Below, in pieces: positions 36,576-44,881 of a stretch of 64,000 nucleotides of DNA; the stretch's first letter is position 1; every line of letters begins with the position of its first letter. Both the position numbers and the translations under genes were made by a program. The notes below the pieces were generated by a model. That model worked only from the letters and a program-made list of their open reading frames with translations. It was not told where the DNA came from and searched no databases. Location: the NCBI GenBank assembly GCA_947167995.1, contig CAMVKS010000009.1, forward strand, positions 1 to 64,000. The letters are read 5' to 3'. This DNA comes from an uncultured Prevotellaceae bacterium (GTDB lineage: Bacteria > Bacteroidota > Bacteroidia > Bacteroidales > Muribaculaceae).

Positions 36576-36610
36576 TTCGAATATATTGTTATTAGCTTTA
36601 TGTTACAATA

Positions 36611-36626
36611 ATCAACACGTGTTGAT
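36611..36626. promoter_or_regulatory. 16-bp perfect palindrome in the dnaE leader
   Basis: ATCAACACGTGTTGAT is a perfect palindrome 36 bases upstream of the dnaE ATG and downstream of its presumed transcription start. It could be an operator; no regulator can be named. Confidence 0.5.
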
Positions 36627-36656
36627 ACAGTTGTTGCAAAGCGTGCAAAACTCAAC

Positions 36657-36676
36657 ATCCTTGTAAAAACAAGGAT
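36657..36676 (-). promoter_or_regulatory. Leader hairpin before dnaE
   Basis: On the minus strand ATCCTTGT, a TTTT loop and ACAAGGAT form an 8-bp hairpin about 80 bases upstream of dnaE. Confidence 0.45.
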
Positions 36677-36703
36677 TTGATTTTGCTCACTTTTTTACGA
36701 GTG

Positions 36704-36734
36704 TAAAGTTACAGCTAAACACTGTCTGTCGCAA
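36704..36734 (-). promoter_or_regulatory. Probable dnaE promoter
   Basis: On the minus strand TTG (36732-36734) is 20 bases from TAACTTTA (36704-36711), which matches seven of eight -7 positions. The leader would be about 120 bases. Confidence 0.5.
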
Positions 36735-36803
36735 AATAATTCCTCAATAAGTTATTAACAATTTTCTTATATCACTAAAAACAATAACATCACCGCAACA
36801 GCA

Positions 36804-38789
36804 TCAAGGATGATATTGCACAAATGCCTCGATAGCTTCGTAGCTTGCGAGACCGAGGCGGCTATAAAGCGAGGCAGTGTCCTGATTGCGCTTGAGAGAG
36901 CGTTGCCAGTTAAGATTCTCATCTTCAGGGTCGATGAATGGAGCATCATGAACTTGAGACTGATGTTTCAATATTGCATCGCGCTTATGCTGAAACTCCT
37001 CGGGACTCATTGGCACAGCCATCTCAATGTGAGCAATATCCCAATCACCCCACAATCCACGATACATCCACACACGACAATCTTGCATGAATTCCTCTTC
37101 TTTCAAATCTTCAATTGCGGCAAGAACCACATTGGCCGAAGGTTCGTGAATGCCATAAGGGTCGCTCAAATCATCGGCAAAGAATATCTGGTGAGGCTGG
37201 ATTTTCTCTATCAAAGCTTTTACTGGCAGCACATCGGCTTCGGTTAAACGTCCTTTCCCAAATTGTGTGTCTACATAAAACGGCAATGACAATTCATGAA
37301 TATTTTCCTCCTTTACACCTAAATAGGCACAACTGGTGATTCCTTCGCAAACAAAGATTTCGCCTTTGCAGAAGCGAACCTCATCGATATCGGGGTCACC
37401 TGGAGTCTTATTCTCGAGGCTTTGCTCTATCTTCTCTACTACACCGCGTTGAGCATCATTGTAATAACCTTTACTCTGTGCCACTCGCTTCGAGACCATC
37501 ACATAACGCTTCATGTCCTCGTCGCTCACCATCACATCGCCCGATGTCTCAAACACCACATGAACCTCATGACCTTGTTCCACAAGGCGGCGCAAAGTGC
37601 CTCCCATCGCAAGGACAACATCATCGGGATGGGGACTGAAGGCGAGGACGCGTTTGGGATAAGGATTGGCACGTTCCGGGCGGTAGGTATCGTCGGCATT
37701 GGGCTTGCCACCAGGCCAGCCAGTGATAGTGTGCTGGATATCATTGAATATCTGGATGTTCACATTATATCCTGAGCCATACACTGCTACGAGTTCACTC
37801 AAGCCATAGTCGTTGTAGTCTTTGTTGGTGAGTTTGAGAATTGGTTTCCCTGTCTGTTCGCTAAGCCACACAAGTGCTCTTCGCAACAACGTGCGATTCC
37901 ATTCACACGAAGTCACTTTCCATGGATAGTTTATTCGCGTGAGGCACGAGGCTGCATCAAGGTCAATCACAAGCTTAACATTGTGGTGCATCTGGAGGAA
38001 TGATGCAGGAAATTGGTCAGTGATATTCCCTTCAATAGTATTAAAAACAGCTTTGGCACTACCTTCTCCCCATGCTGTAGTTATTATCTTACTGGCATTG
38101 AGGATATTGCTTATGCCAAGTGTGACCGCAGTCTTGGGCGATTGCTCACACTGATAGCTGTCGGCTATGCGTGTGCGCGTCTCGCCTGAGAGCGAAACGA
38201 GTCGGCACGACGACATACTCGTAGAGCCAGCCTCGTTAAATGCCAATCCTCCGTTCTTGGTCAGCTCGCACACTACAATATCAAGACCACCATATTCATC
38301 TATCTCAGTCTCGTAGACTCGACAAAACCTGAAAACATTCTCTTTAGTTGCATCAGGATTGAAAGTGTGTATATTCTCGGGAGCAATATCAACTTTGTTG
38401 AGGAAACCGTCGCTGAGTCGTTTGAGGGTACTCTGTCCTTCGGCATCGGGTACTCCGAGCCCCAATTCAGTCATATTGAAAACAACGACGTTATTAAAGC
38501 TCAACTTATCGGCAAAGTACATTTTCACGAGTTCTCCATAAACGTCCATTGCGCAACGTCCAGCACCAAGTCCCATCACACAACGTCCTTTCTCGCGCAC
38601 ACATTGCTCGATAGTGTCGGCCACTTCTTGGGCCGCCCAAGCTGCACCTTCAAGTGGTGTCTCTAATACATTTGTTTGAACTTTCTCATATCTCGTTAGT
38701 GATATTAGTTCAACTTCACTATCAGGACAATAGTAACGTCTTGACACTTGTTCAAGCTTTATGTGAGAACTCAAGTCGGTTTTCATCAT
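36804..38789 (-). CDS. NagB-like/LmbE-like fusion protein
   Basis: A 661-residue fusion common in Bacteroidota. Residues about 1-330 resemble glucosamine-6-phosphate deaminase (CVMGLGAGRCAMDVYGEL, then LAFNEAGSTSMSS). Residues about 385-640 are a PIG-L/LmbE-type de-N-acetylase with VLAFSPHPDDVVLAMGGTL. In the deaminase half the usual D-G-H catalytic triplet reads N-G-G and the L-D-E-Y motif is N-M-T-E-L, so the standard deaminase residues are not conserved; the LmbE zinc motif looks intact. The annotation nagB is therefore by similarity only. A role in amino-sugar metabolism is likely but unproven. ATGs at 38789 and 38786 are equivalent. Confidence 0.85.
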   Translation of the reverse strand: MMKTDLSSHIKLEQVSRRYYCPDSEVELISLTRYEKVQTNVLETPLEGAAWAAQEVADTIEQCVREKGRCVMGLGAGRCAMDVYGELVKMYFADKLSFNNVVVFNMTELGLGVPDAEGQSTLKRLSDGFLNKVDIAPENIHTFNPDATKENVFRFCRVYETEIDEYGGLDIVVCELTKNGGLAFNEAGSTSMSSCRLVSLSGETRTRIADSYQCEQSPKTAVTLGISNILNASKIITTAWGEGSAKAVFNTIEGNITDQFPASFLQMHHNVKLVIDLDAASCLTRINYPWKVTSCEWNRTLLRRALVWLSEQTGKPILKLTNKDYNDYGLSELVAVYGSGYNVNIQIFNDIQHTITGWPGGKPNADDTYRPERANPYPKRVLAFSPHPDDVVLAMGGTLRRLVEQGHEVHVVFETSGDVMVSDEDMKRYVMVSKRVAQSKGYYNDAQRGVVEKIEQSLENKTPGDPDIDEVRFCKGEIFVCEGITSCAYLGVKEENIHELSLPFYVDTQFGKGRLTEADVLPVKALIEKIQPHQIFFADDLSDPYGIHEPSANVVLAAIEDLKEEEFMQDCRVWMYRGLWGDWDIAHIEMAVPMSPEEFQHKRDAILKHQSQVHDAPFIDPEDENLNWQRSLKRNQDTASLYSRLGLASYEAIEAFVQYHP

Positions 38790-38856
38790 AACATCTATGA
38801 TTAAATGGTTTTAAATCAATTTAAATATAGCTAATCCAGACACAACCCTTACCAAT

Positions 38857-39615
38857 TTATAAGTCAATTTCAAGCTCAACCGGGCAATGGTCACTACCGA
38901 AAACCTCGGTGTGAATCTTGGCGCCAACCATCTTGTCACGTGCGTCGTTGCTCACCAAGAAATAATCGATACGCCACCCTGCATTCTTCTCGCGAGCCCT
39001 GAAGCGGTAACTCCACCATGAATATACACCTTCAAGATCGGGGTTAAAGTGACGCCAACTGTCAGTAAAGCCCGCATCGAGCAAAGTGGTCATCTTATTG
39101 CGTTCCTCATCGGTAAACCCTGCATTTTTACGATTTGTTTTTGGGTTTTTAAGGTCAATTTCCTTATGTGCCACATTGAGGTCGCCGCACACAATCACGG
39201 GCTTCTTCTCATTGAGTTTTAGAAGATAAGCCCTAAAGTCATCCTCCCATCTCATGCGGTAGTCAAGGCGCCGAAGGCCATCTTGACTGTTGGGCACATA
39301 CACGTTCACAAGATAGAAATGTTCCATCTCCAATGTAATTACTCTGCCCTCGTGATCATGCTCGTCGATGCCTATGCCAAGAGTAAAGCACAACGGCTCT
39401 TTACGAGTGTAGATTGCGGTTCCCGAGTAGCCTTTTTTCTCAGCATAATTCCAGTAACTGTGGTAACCGTCAAACTCCAAGTCGAGCTGGCCAGCCTGCA
39501 TTTTAGTCTCTTGAAGGCAAAAGAAGTCGGCATCAAGTTTCTTGAATGTCTCAACAAAATCCTTCCCAACAACAGCGCGAAGGCCGTTTACGTTCCATGA
39601 TATGAGGCGTGTCAT
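38857..39615 (-). CDS. xth: Exodeoxyribonuclease III (AP endonuclease)
   Basis: A 252-residue base-excision repair enzyme that cuts at abasic sites. Motifs LISWNVNGLRA, the metal-binding FFCLQETKMQ, NVYVPNSQ, CGDLNVAHKEIDL and the catalytic GSDHCPVELEI are all present. Its ATG overlaps the stop of the upstream gene (ATGA), so translation is coupled. Confidence 0.95.
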   Translation of the reverse strand: MTRLISWNVNGLRAVVGKDFVETFKKLDADFFCLQETKMQAGQLDLEFDGYHSYWNYAEKKGYSGTAIYTRKEPLCFTLGIGIDEHDHEGRVITLEMEHFYLVNVYVPNSQDGLRRLDYRMRWEDDFRAYLLKLNEKKPVIVCGDLNVAHKEIDLKNPKTNRKNAGFTDEERNKMTTLLDAGFTDSWRHFNPDLEGVYSWWSYRFRAREKNAGWRIDYFLVSNDARDKMVGAKIHTEVFGSDHCPVELEIDL

Positions 39616-39935
39616 TGCTCGTCTTCGTTTTTATAGTTTTCCTGCTCGTCAACAATATCGCCGTCTTCGATTGCTTTGTCAACAGCGTCTTCTTTTGAGG
39701 CATTCTCAAGAATCTCACGTTCGATGCGGCGACTCTCTTCACGGTCTATCTTGCGAGCCTTAATGAAGAGATAAAGTGAGACAACAAAGGCCACCAAAGC
39801 TATAATTGCTCCTATTGAAAGAGCCCAGTATTCCAACTTGCCTGTGTTTTGAAGATAAAGCAATAAAAGACATAACACAAGACACAGAATGTCAAGAATA
39901 TATGCGTGACGCAAAAGTAGTTTTGAGTTGTTCAT
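39612..39935 (-). CDS. Small membrane protein with acidic tail
   Basis: The 107-residue protein has two transmembrane segments (residues about 12-30 and 36-58) and a charged cytoplasmic tail rich in Glu and Asp (REILENASKEDAVDKAIEDG). No family is recognised. It starts 17 bases after the DUF4250 stop and overlaps xth by four bases. The in-frame ATG 14 codons upstream (39977) would overlap the DUF4250 frame, so 39935 is preferred. Confidence 0.72.
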   Translation of the reverse strand: MNNSKLLLRHAYILDILCLVLCLLLLYLQNTGKLEYWALSIGAIIALVAFVVSLYLFIKARKIDREESRRIEREILENASKEDAVDKAIEDGDIVDEQENYKNEDEQ

Positions 39936-39951
39936 ATTTATATATTTTTGT

Positions 39952-40134
39952 TCAATAAAATCTGTTGAATAGCGCACTATAACGCATTCCTATGTCACGT
40001 AGTTTCGCTTCAAGCTCAGCACAATTGATATCGAGCTCGTCGCATAATTCATGAAGCGACATGTGGCGGTCGCGCAACTGAGTGTTTATGTAACTAACAA
40101 GAATAAATGGGTCTTGCGGAAGAGATTTCAACAT
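39952..40134 (-). CDS. DUF4250 family protein
   Basis: A 60-residue protein starting MLKSLPQDPFILVSYINTQL and continuing with LHELCDELDINCAELEAKL, the pattern of the DUF4250 family. Function is unknown; the helical pattern could suit a small regulator or adaptor. It is the first gene of the minus operon with the membrane protein and xth, transcribed from the promoter at 40162-40192. Confidence 0.85.
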   Translation of the reverse strand: MLKSLPQDPFILVSYINTQLRDRHMSLHELCDELDINCAELEAKLRDIGMRYSALFNRFY

Positions 40135-40161
40135 TATTACCTATTTTAATCTTACAACTCA

Positions 40162-40192
40162 CAAAGGTAAACAATAATTATAAACAAACCAA
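40162..40192 (-). promoter_or_regulatory. Promoter of the DUF4250-membrane protein-xth operon
   Basis: On the minus strand TTG (40190-40192) and TACCTTTG (40162-40169) are 20 bases apart. Confidence 0.75.
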
Positions 40193-40211
40193 TTTTTTCA
40201 AAATAAATTAC

Positions 40212-40219
40212 TAATTTTG
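40212..40219 (+). promoter_or_regulatory. -7 box of the dgt operon
   Basis: TAATTTTG lies 13 bases before the dgt start, back to back with the divergent promoter at 40162-40192. No clear TTG lies at the usual distance. Confidence 0.55.
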
Positions 40220-40232
40220 CACAATAATTAAA

Positions 40233-41579
40233 ATGCAAACATATATGGCAACAAGAATGAACTGGGAACGACTCATTTGCGACATGCGTTTGGGACTTGA
40301 GCATTACAAAGACAGCAAAAGTGGCGTGCGTAGCGACTTTGAGCGCGACTATGACCGACTCATTTTCTCGTCACCGTTCAGGCGATTGCAGAACAAAACA
40401 CAGGTATTTCCATTGCCTGGCAGCATTTTTGTACACAACCGATTGACTCACAGCCTTGAAGTGTCGTGCGTGGGACGCTCTCTTGCCAACGAGATTGCTA
40501 TACGTCTACATGAGCTACACCTTCAAGAGCCATGGCGCGACAAGCTCTGGAACATGGGCGAGATTGTAGCAGCGGCATGCTTGGCCCACGACTTGGGGAA
40601 CCCTCCTTTCGGACACTCAGGCGAAAAGACCATCGGAGAGTTTTTCAGCAATGGCAATGGCAAGGTGTTCCAAGAAAAACTCACACCACAGCAATGGGCC
40701 GACCTAACGCACTTTGAAGGAAACGCCAACTCGTTTCGAACCCTCGTGCACCAATTCAAGGGTCGTCGCCCAGGAGGATTTGCTATGACCTACTCTACTC
40801 TTGCATCAATCGTAAAATATCCTTACTCATCGAGTCACGCCGGCAAAAAAGGCAAGTTTGGTTTTTTCACCACCGAGAAGGAGACATTCGAGAAAATCGC
40901 CAACGAGTTAGGAATCATTAAACTCGAAGAGGAGCGCTACTGCCGCCACCCATTAGTCTATATGGTAGAGGCTGCCGATGATATTTGCTACCAAGTCATG
41001 GACATTGAAGATGGGCACAAACTAAAACTCCTCTCAACCGAAGAAACTATCGACCTGTTAACAAGCCTCTTCAATGAAGAGCGCAAAGAGCACATGCGCA
41101 AGGTAATGGAAAATGTTGCCGATCCAAATGAGAAAATCGTCTATCTGCGCTCTTGTGTTGTGGGGCTCCTTGTTCAAGAATGTGCCAAGACTTTCGTCGA
41201 ACACGAGAACGAAATAATGGAAGGACGTTTCGAGGGCTCACTTATCGACAACATTTCACCTCTCCCCAAGGAGGGTTACAAGCGATGCAGCGAACTTGCT
41301 TTCAAGAAATTGTACCGTGCAGGCTACGTGGTCGATGTCGACTTGGCAGGTATTAGAATTATCAACCTGCTGCTTGACAAACTCACTCAAGCCGTACTAC
41401 ATCCCGAGACCAACTACTCACAACTGCTGCTCAATAAGTTCCCGCAGCAATATGATGTTCACGCCACCACTCTTTTCGAAAAAATACAAGGAGTGCTCGA
41501 CCACATCAGTGCTATGACCGATGTCTATGCTCTTAACCTCTATCGTCAGCTCGACGGAATAAGTTTACCCTCTGTATAA
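40233..41579 (+). CDS. dgt: Deoxyguanosinetriphosphate triphosphohydrolase (dGTPase)
   Basis: A 448-residue HD-superfamily enzyme that converts dGTP or other dNTPs to deoxynucleoside and triphosphate. HD metal ligands are visible: RLTHSLEVSCVGR, then CLAHDLGNPPFGHSGE, and later MVEAADDICYQVMDIEDG. SSPFRRLQNKTQVF near the N-terminus is also typical. It is the first gene of a + operon with lpxB (10 bases apart) and the HD-RpiB gene. Confidence 0.95.
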   Translation: MQTYMATRMNWERLICDMRLGLEHYKDSKSGVRSDFERDYDRLIFSSPFRRLQNKTQVFPLPGSIFVHNRLTHSLEVSCVGRSLANEIAIRLHELHLQEPWRDKLWNMGEIVAAACLAHDLGNPPFGHSGEKTIGEFFSNGNGKVFQEKLTPQQWADLTHFEGNANSFRTLVHQFKGRRPGGFAMTYSTLASIVKYPYSSSHAGKKGKFGFFTTEKETFEKIANELGIIKLEEERYCRHPLVYMVEAADDICYQVMDIEDGHKLKLLSTEETIDLLTSLFNEERKEHMRKVMENVADPNEKIVYLRSCVVGLLVQECAKTFVEHENEIMEGRFEGSLIDNISPLPKEGYKRCSELAFKKLYRAGYVVDVDLAGIRIINLLLDKLTQAVLHPETNYSQLLLNKFPQQYDVHATTLFEKIQGVLDHISAMTDVYALNLYRQLDGISLPSV

Positions 41580-41589
41580 AACATTTACA

Positions 41590-42720
41590 ATGAGATACTT
41601 TATTATAGCTGGCGAGGCATCGGGCGATATTCATGGCAGTGCACTCATCGATGCCATTAAAGATAATGACCAAGAGGCAAGCTTCGATTTCCTTGGTGGT
41701 GACCTCATGGCACGAAGTGCAGGGCATGACCCACTGATACACTACCGAGACATGGCTTTCATGGGATTTATAGAGGTAATGAAGCACTTGGGCAGCATCT
41801 TGGGCTTCATGAAACGGGCAAAGCAAGCCATGACTGCCAATCGTCCCGATGCATTGATACTAATAGACTATCCGTCATTTAACCTCAAGATGGCAAAATG
41901 GGCTAAGGGACAAGGAATTCCTGTGTTCTATTTCATCTCTCCCAAGGTGTGGGCATGGAAGGAGTGGCGCGTAAAAGACATCAAGCGATATGTTGACCGC
42001 ATGTTTTCAATCCTTCCATTTGAGACCGAGTTCTACCGCAATCACGGATATGAGATAGAATATGTGGGCAACCCCACAGTGAAAGAGGTTGCAACAGCCC
42101 TTCGGGACATGCGCTGCGACAACGATTTTAGACAGGAAAACCGGCTCCATCCCACCAAACCCATCATCGCCATGCTACCTGGTTCACGCCTTAAAGAGAT
42201 TCGCGACAACCTGCCCACCATGATTGCGGCTGCCCAGCTTCACAACAACTGCCAGATGGTGATTGCCGGAGCTCCAAGCATTGACGACGAAGTTTATTCG
42301 CTCGCAATAAAGGGCACAAAAATACCAGTGCTGCGTGACCAGACTTTTGAACTGGTGCATCACTCACGTGTTGCACTCGTCACCTCGGGGACCGCAACAC
42401 TCGAGACAGCACTGCTTGGAACTCCACAGGTGGCATGCTATCGCATGAATGGCAGCAAACGCGTGTACTGGTTCTACAGCAAACTCATTAAGGGCAAATA
42501 TGTGACCTTACCGAACCTTATAGCCGACGCTCCCATTATTCCCGAATTGCTCTTGCACTATTGCAGTATAGACAATGTTGATGAACACCTCACACAACTA
42601 CTCAACGACAGTGACCAACGTCGCACAATGCTTGAAGGATATAAGAAACTGGCACAGATTCTCACGACCAACGACTGCGCCACCAATACTGCCAAACGCA
42701 TAATTGAGCAATTGACATGA
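41590..42720 (+). CDS. lpxB: Lipid-A-disaccharide synthase
   Basis: Joins UDP-2,3-diacylglucosamine and lipid X in the lipid A pathway, at the inner membrane. The 376-residue length fits the family; FIIAGEASGDIHG, ILIDYPSFNLKMAKWAKG, YFISPKVWAWKEWR and FETEFYRNHG are signatures of this GT19 enzyme, and MLPGSRLKEI is the UDP-binding loop. Its stop overlaps the next start (ATGA). It shows that this organism makes lipopolysaccharide. Confidence 0.97.
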   Translation: MRYFIIAGEASGDIHGSALIDAIKDNDQEASFDFLGGDLMARSAGHDPLIHYRDMAFMGFIEVMKHLGSILGFMKRAKQAMTANRPDALILIDYPSFNLKMAKWAKGQGIPVFYFISPKVWAWKEWRVKDIKRYVDRMFSILPFETEFYRNHGYEIEYVGNPTVKEVATALRDMRCDNDFRQENRLHPTKPIIAMLPGSRLKEIRDNLPTMIAAAQLHNNCQMVIAGAPSIDDEVYSLAIKGTKIPVLRDQTFELVHHSRVALVTSGTATLETALLGTPQVACYRMNGSKRVYWFYSKLIKGKYVTLPNLIADAPIIPELLLHYCSIDNVDEHLTQLLNDSDQRRTMLEGYKKLAQILTTNDCATNTAKRIIEQLT

Positions 42721-43814
42721 AAAACACACTCGATGAGATAAGAGCTTTCCTTGAAAAGGAGATTGTGCCACGATATGACTCGTTTGACGCAGGGCACCGC
42801 CGTGACCACGCGCATTATGTGATGCAAGAGAGCCTTAACCTGGCTCAGTTCTACCCTACCGTGCGATGCGATATTCTACTCGTGGCTGCCGCCTATCACG
42901 ATTTGGGCCTTGAGGTGGGACGCAAAGTGCACCACACTGAGAGCGCGCGCATCATTCGTGAGGACCAGCGACTCATGCAGTGGTTCACACCTGAGGAAAT
43001 CGAGATCATAGCACAGGCCGCCGAAGATCATCGCGCGTCGAGCGACAACACCCCACGCTCCATCTACGGCCGCATAGTTGCCGAAGCCGACCGGCAAATT
43101 GATGGCGACACCATAATCAGACGCACCATCCAGTTCTCGTTCAAGCACTATCCAAGCCTTGACAAGAAAGAGAACTACAAGCGACTTATCGAACATATGG
43201 CAGAGAAATATGACGAAGGCGGCTACCTGAAATTGTGGATTCCTGAGTCGAACAACGCCAAGAGGTTGCAGGAATTCAGGCAGTTGCTTCATCAACCCGA
43301 GGCTTTGAGGAAAAAATTTGACAAGATATATGACAAACTAATAACACAAAATGACATGACAACAATATTAAAACCAGGCATCCCAGTGGCGCTGTGCAGC
43401 GACCATGCCGGATATGCCACCAAGCAAGCAGTGATTGAATATCTCAAGAAAAACAACATTGAGTATAAAGACTTTGGAACCTATAGCGAGGAAAGCTGCG
43501 ACTACCCCGACTTTGCCCACCCTTGCGCGCTTGCGGTCGAGTGCGGCGAGTGCTATCCAGGCATCGCCGTGTGCGGCAGCGGAGAGGGCATTAACATCAC
43601 TCTCAACAAGCACCAGGGCATCCGCTCTGCACTGTGCTGGATTCCAGAGGTCGCCCGCCTTGCTCGCCAGCACAACGATGCCAATGTGCTTGCTATGCCG
43701 GGACGCTTTGTGACTAATGAGGAGGCTCTTGAAATGGTAAAAACCTTCCTATCAACACCTTTTGAGGGTGGTCGCCATCAACGTCGCGTAGAGAAGATTC
43801 CTGTTGGGAATTGA
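42717..43814 (+). CDS. HD-domain phosphohydrolase fused to ribose-5-phosphate isomerase B
   Basis: A 365-residue two-domain protein. Residues about 1-205 are an HD-type hydrolase: GHRRDHAHYVM, AAAYHDLGLEVG, AAEDHRAS and VAEADRQIDG give the H...HD...D metal pattern. Residues about 218-360 are ribose-5-phosphate isomerase B: ALCSDHAGYATK, YPDFAHPCA, the catalytic-cysteine motif AVCGSGEGINITLNKHQG and ARQHNDANVLAMPGRF. The isomerase interconverts ribose-5-phosphate and ribulose-5-phosphate; the HD half may act on a phosphorylated nucleoside or sugar. In-frame Met-Thr-Thr at the junction could allow separate translation. It overlaps lpxB by four bases. Confidence 0.9.
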   Translation: MKNTLDEIRAFLEKEIVPRYDSFDAGHRRDHAHYVMQESLNLAQFYPTVRCDILLVAAAYHDLGLEVGRKVHHTESARIIREDQRLMQWFTPEEIEIIAQAAEDHRASSDNTPRSIYGRIVAEADRQIDGDTIIRRTIQFSFKHYPSLDKKENYKRLIEHMAEKYDEGGYLKLWIPESNNAKRLQEFRQLLHQPEALRKKFDKIYDKLITQNDMTTILKPGIPVALCSDHAGYATKQAVIEYLKKNNIEYKDFGTYSEESCDYPDFAHPCALAVECGECYPGIAVCGSGEGINITLNKHQGIRSALCWIPEVARLARQHNDANVLAMPGRFVTNEEALEMVKTFLSTPFEGGRHQRRVEKIPVGN

Positions 43815-43832
43815 TAGGAGTGGAAGGAGTTT

Positions 43833-43866
43833 TGCATTGTGCATTACGAATTGTGCATTATGCATT
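43833..43866. repeat. TGCATT repeat cluster between convergent genes
   Basis: Four copies of TGCATT at 43833, 43840, 43854 and 43861 form two pairs 21 bases apart. There is no obvious hairpin with a T run. Confidence 0.6.
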
Positions 43867-43868
43867 AT

Positions 43869-44744
43869 TTACAGGCTTCCTACGATAATAAGAGTCATAC
43901 CTGCGATGAGGATTATCTGGTCGATGATTTTTAGTCGCAGGTTTTTTTCTTTCAAGGCTATGGCACCATAGAAGAATGCCACAAGAGCGCTTCCACGACG
44001 TATCATCGATGCTATCGACACAAGCGACTCTGGATAAGACAGGCTGTAGAAATAGGCAAGATCGGCTATAATGATGAATATTGAGATTACAATTATATTC
44101 TTATTCCAATGAAAGCGGTCGATGCTTCGCTTGTGGGAATGTTCAACAGCCACAAGCACAATCATTATAAGTGTTTGATAGAAAGGATACCATGCCTCGA
44201 TTGCAAGTGGAGTTAATCCGTTACCCAGCAGCCACTTGTCATAGAGACCACTTGCTGCCCACAGTACAATTGAGATGATTCCCATGAGAATCCACACTCC
44301 CAATCCTTCCTGGGTCTTCTCGCAACGACCAATGAAGCCAACCCAAAGCAACGACACAAAGCCAAGGATGATTCCAGCCCACTGAACAGCATTAGGACTC
44401 TCGCCAAAAAGGACGATTGCTCCAATCAGCACCAAGATGGGGCGTGCTGCATTAATTGAGCCACTGATGCTCAAAGGAAGATACTTCATAGAGGCAAAGC
44501 CCAAAAGCCATGATAGGGTGACTATCACCGACTTCAACGCTATCAAAGCATGGCCATTGGCAGTAAGGGCACACTCTGGCTTACCCATGAGCGACATAAT
44601 CGTGAGAGGTGACACTAAAATCGAGCACATCAACACATTAAGCATCAACACAACAAACACGTTATTGCGTTCAAGTGAGAGTTTCTTGAAAACATCAAAG
44701 AAGCCCAGACTAATCGACGATATCACTGCAAGCAGAATCCACAT
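43869..44744 (-). CDS. EamA/DMT-family transporter
   Basis: The 291-residue inner-membrane protein has about ten hydrophobic helices in two EamA repeats, the typical arrangement of drug/metabolite transporters; the segment SLLWVGFIGRCEKTQEG lies between the halves. Substrate cannot be predicted. ATG 44744 (MWILLAVISS) is chosen over the upstream frame because it starts the first helix and fits a leader of about 13 bases from the -7 box at 44764-44771. Confidence 0.88.
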   Translation of the reverse strand: MWILLAVISSISLGFFDVFKKLSLERNNVFVVLMLNVLMCSILVSPLTIMSLMGKPECALTANGHALIALKSVIVTLSWLLGFASMKYLPLSISGSINAARPILVLIGAIVLFGESPNAVQWAGIILGFVSLLWVGFIGRCEKTQEGLGVWILMGIISIVLWAASGLYDKWLLGNGLTPLAIEAWYPFYQTLIMIVLVAVEHSHKRSIDRFHWNKNIIVISIFIIIADLAYFYSLSYPESLVSIASMIRRGSALVAFFYGAIALKEKNLRLKIIDQIILIAGMTLIIVGSL

Positions 44745-44763
44745 AAAATTTATTTTGAGGGTG

Positions 44764-44771
44764 CAAAGGTA
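44764..44771 (-). promoter_or_regulatory. -7 box of the DMT transporter
   Basis: TACCTTTG on the minus strand, with no TTG at the usual -33 distance. Confidence 0.5.
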
Positions 44772-44810
44772 CAAATTTTCTTTCAGTTATGAGCTTTAGA
44801 CTGCCATTTT

Positions 44811-44841
44811 TTGTAGAATATAAATATTTTTACTATTTTTG
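44811..44841 (+). promoter_or_regulatory. Promoter of the dockerin gene pair at 44.9-49.7 kb
   Basis: TTG at 44811-44813 and TATTTTTG at 44834-44841 are 20 bases apart. Confidence 0.65.
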
Positions 44842-44881
44842 TGCGAAATTATAAACTTTGAACTTATACTAAACACTATAT

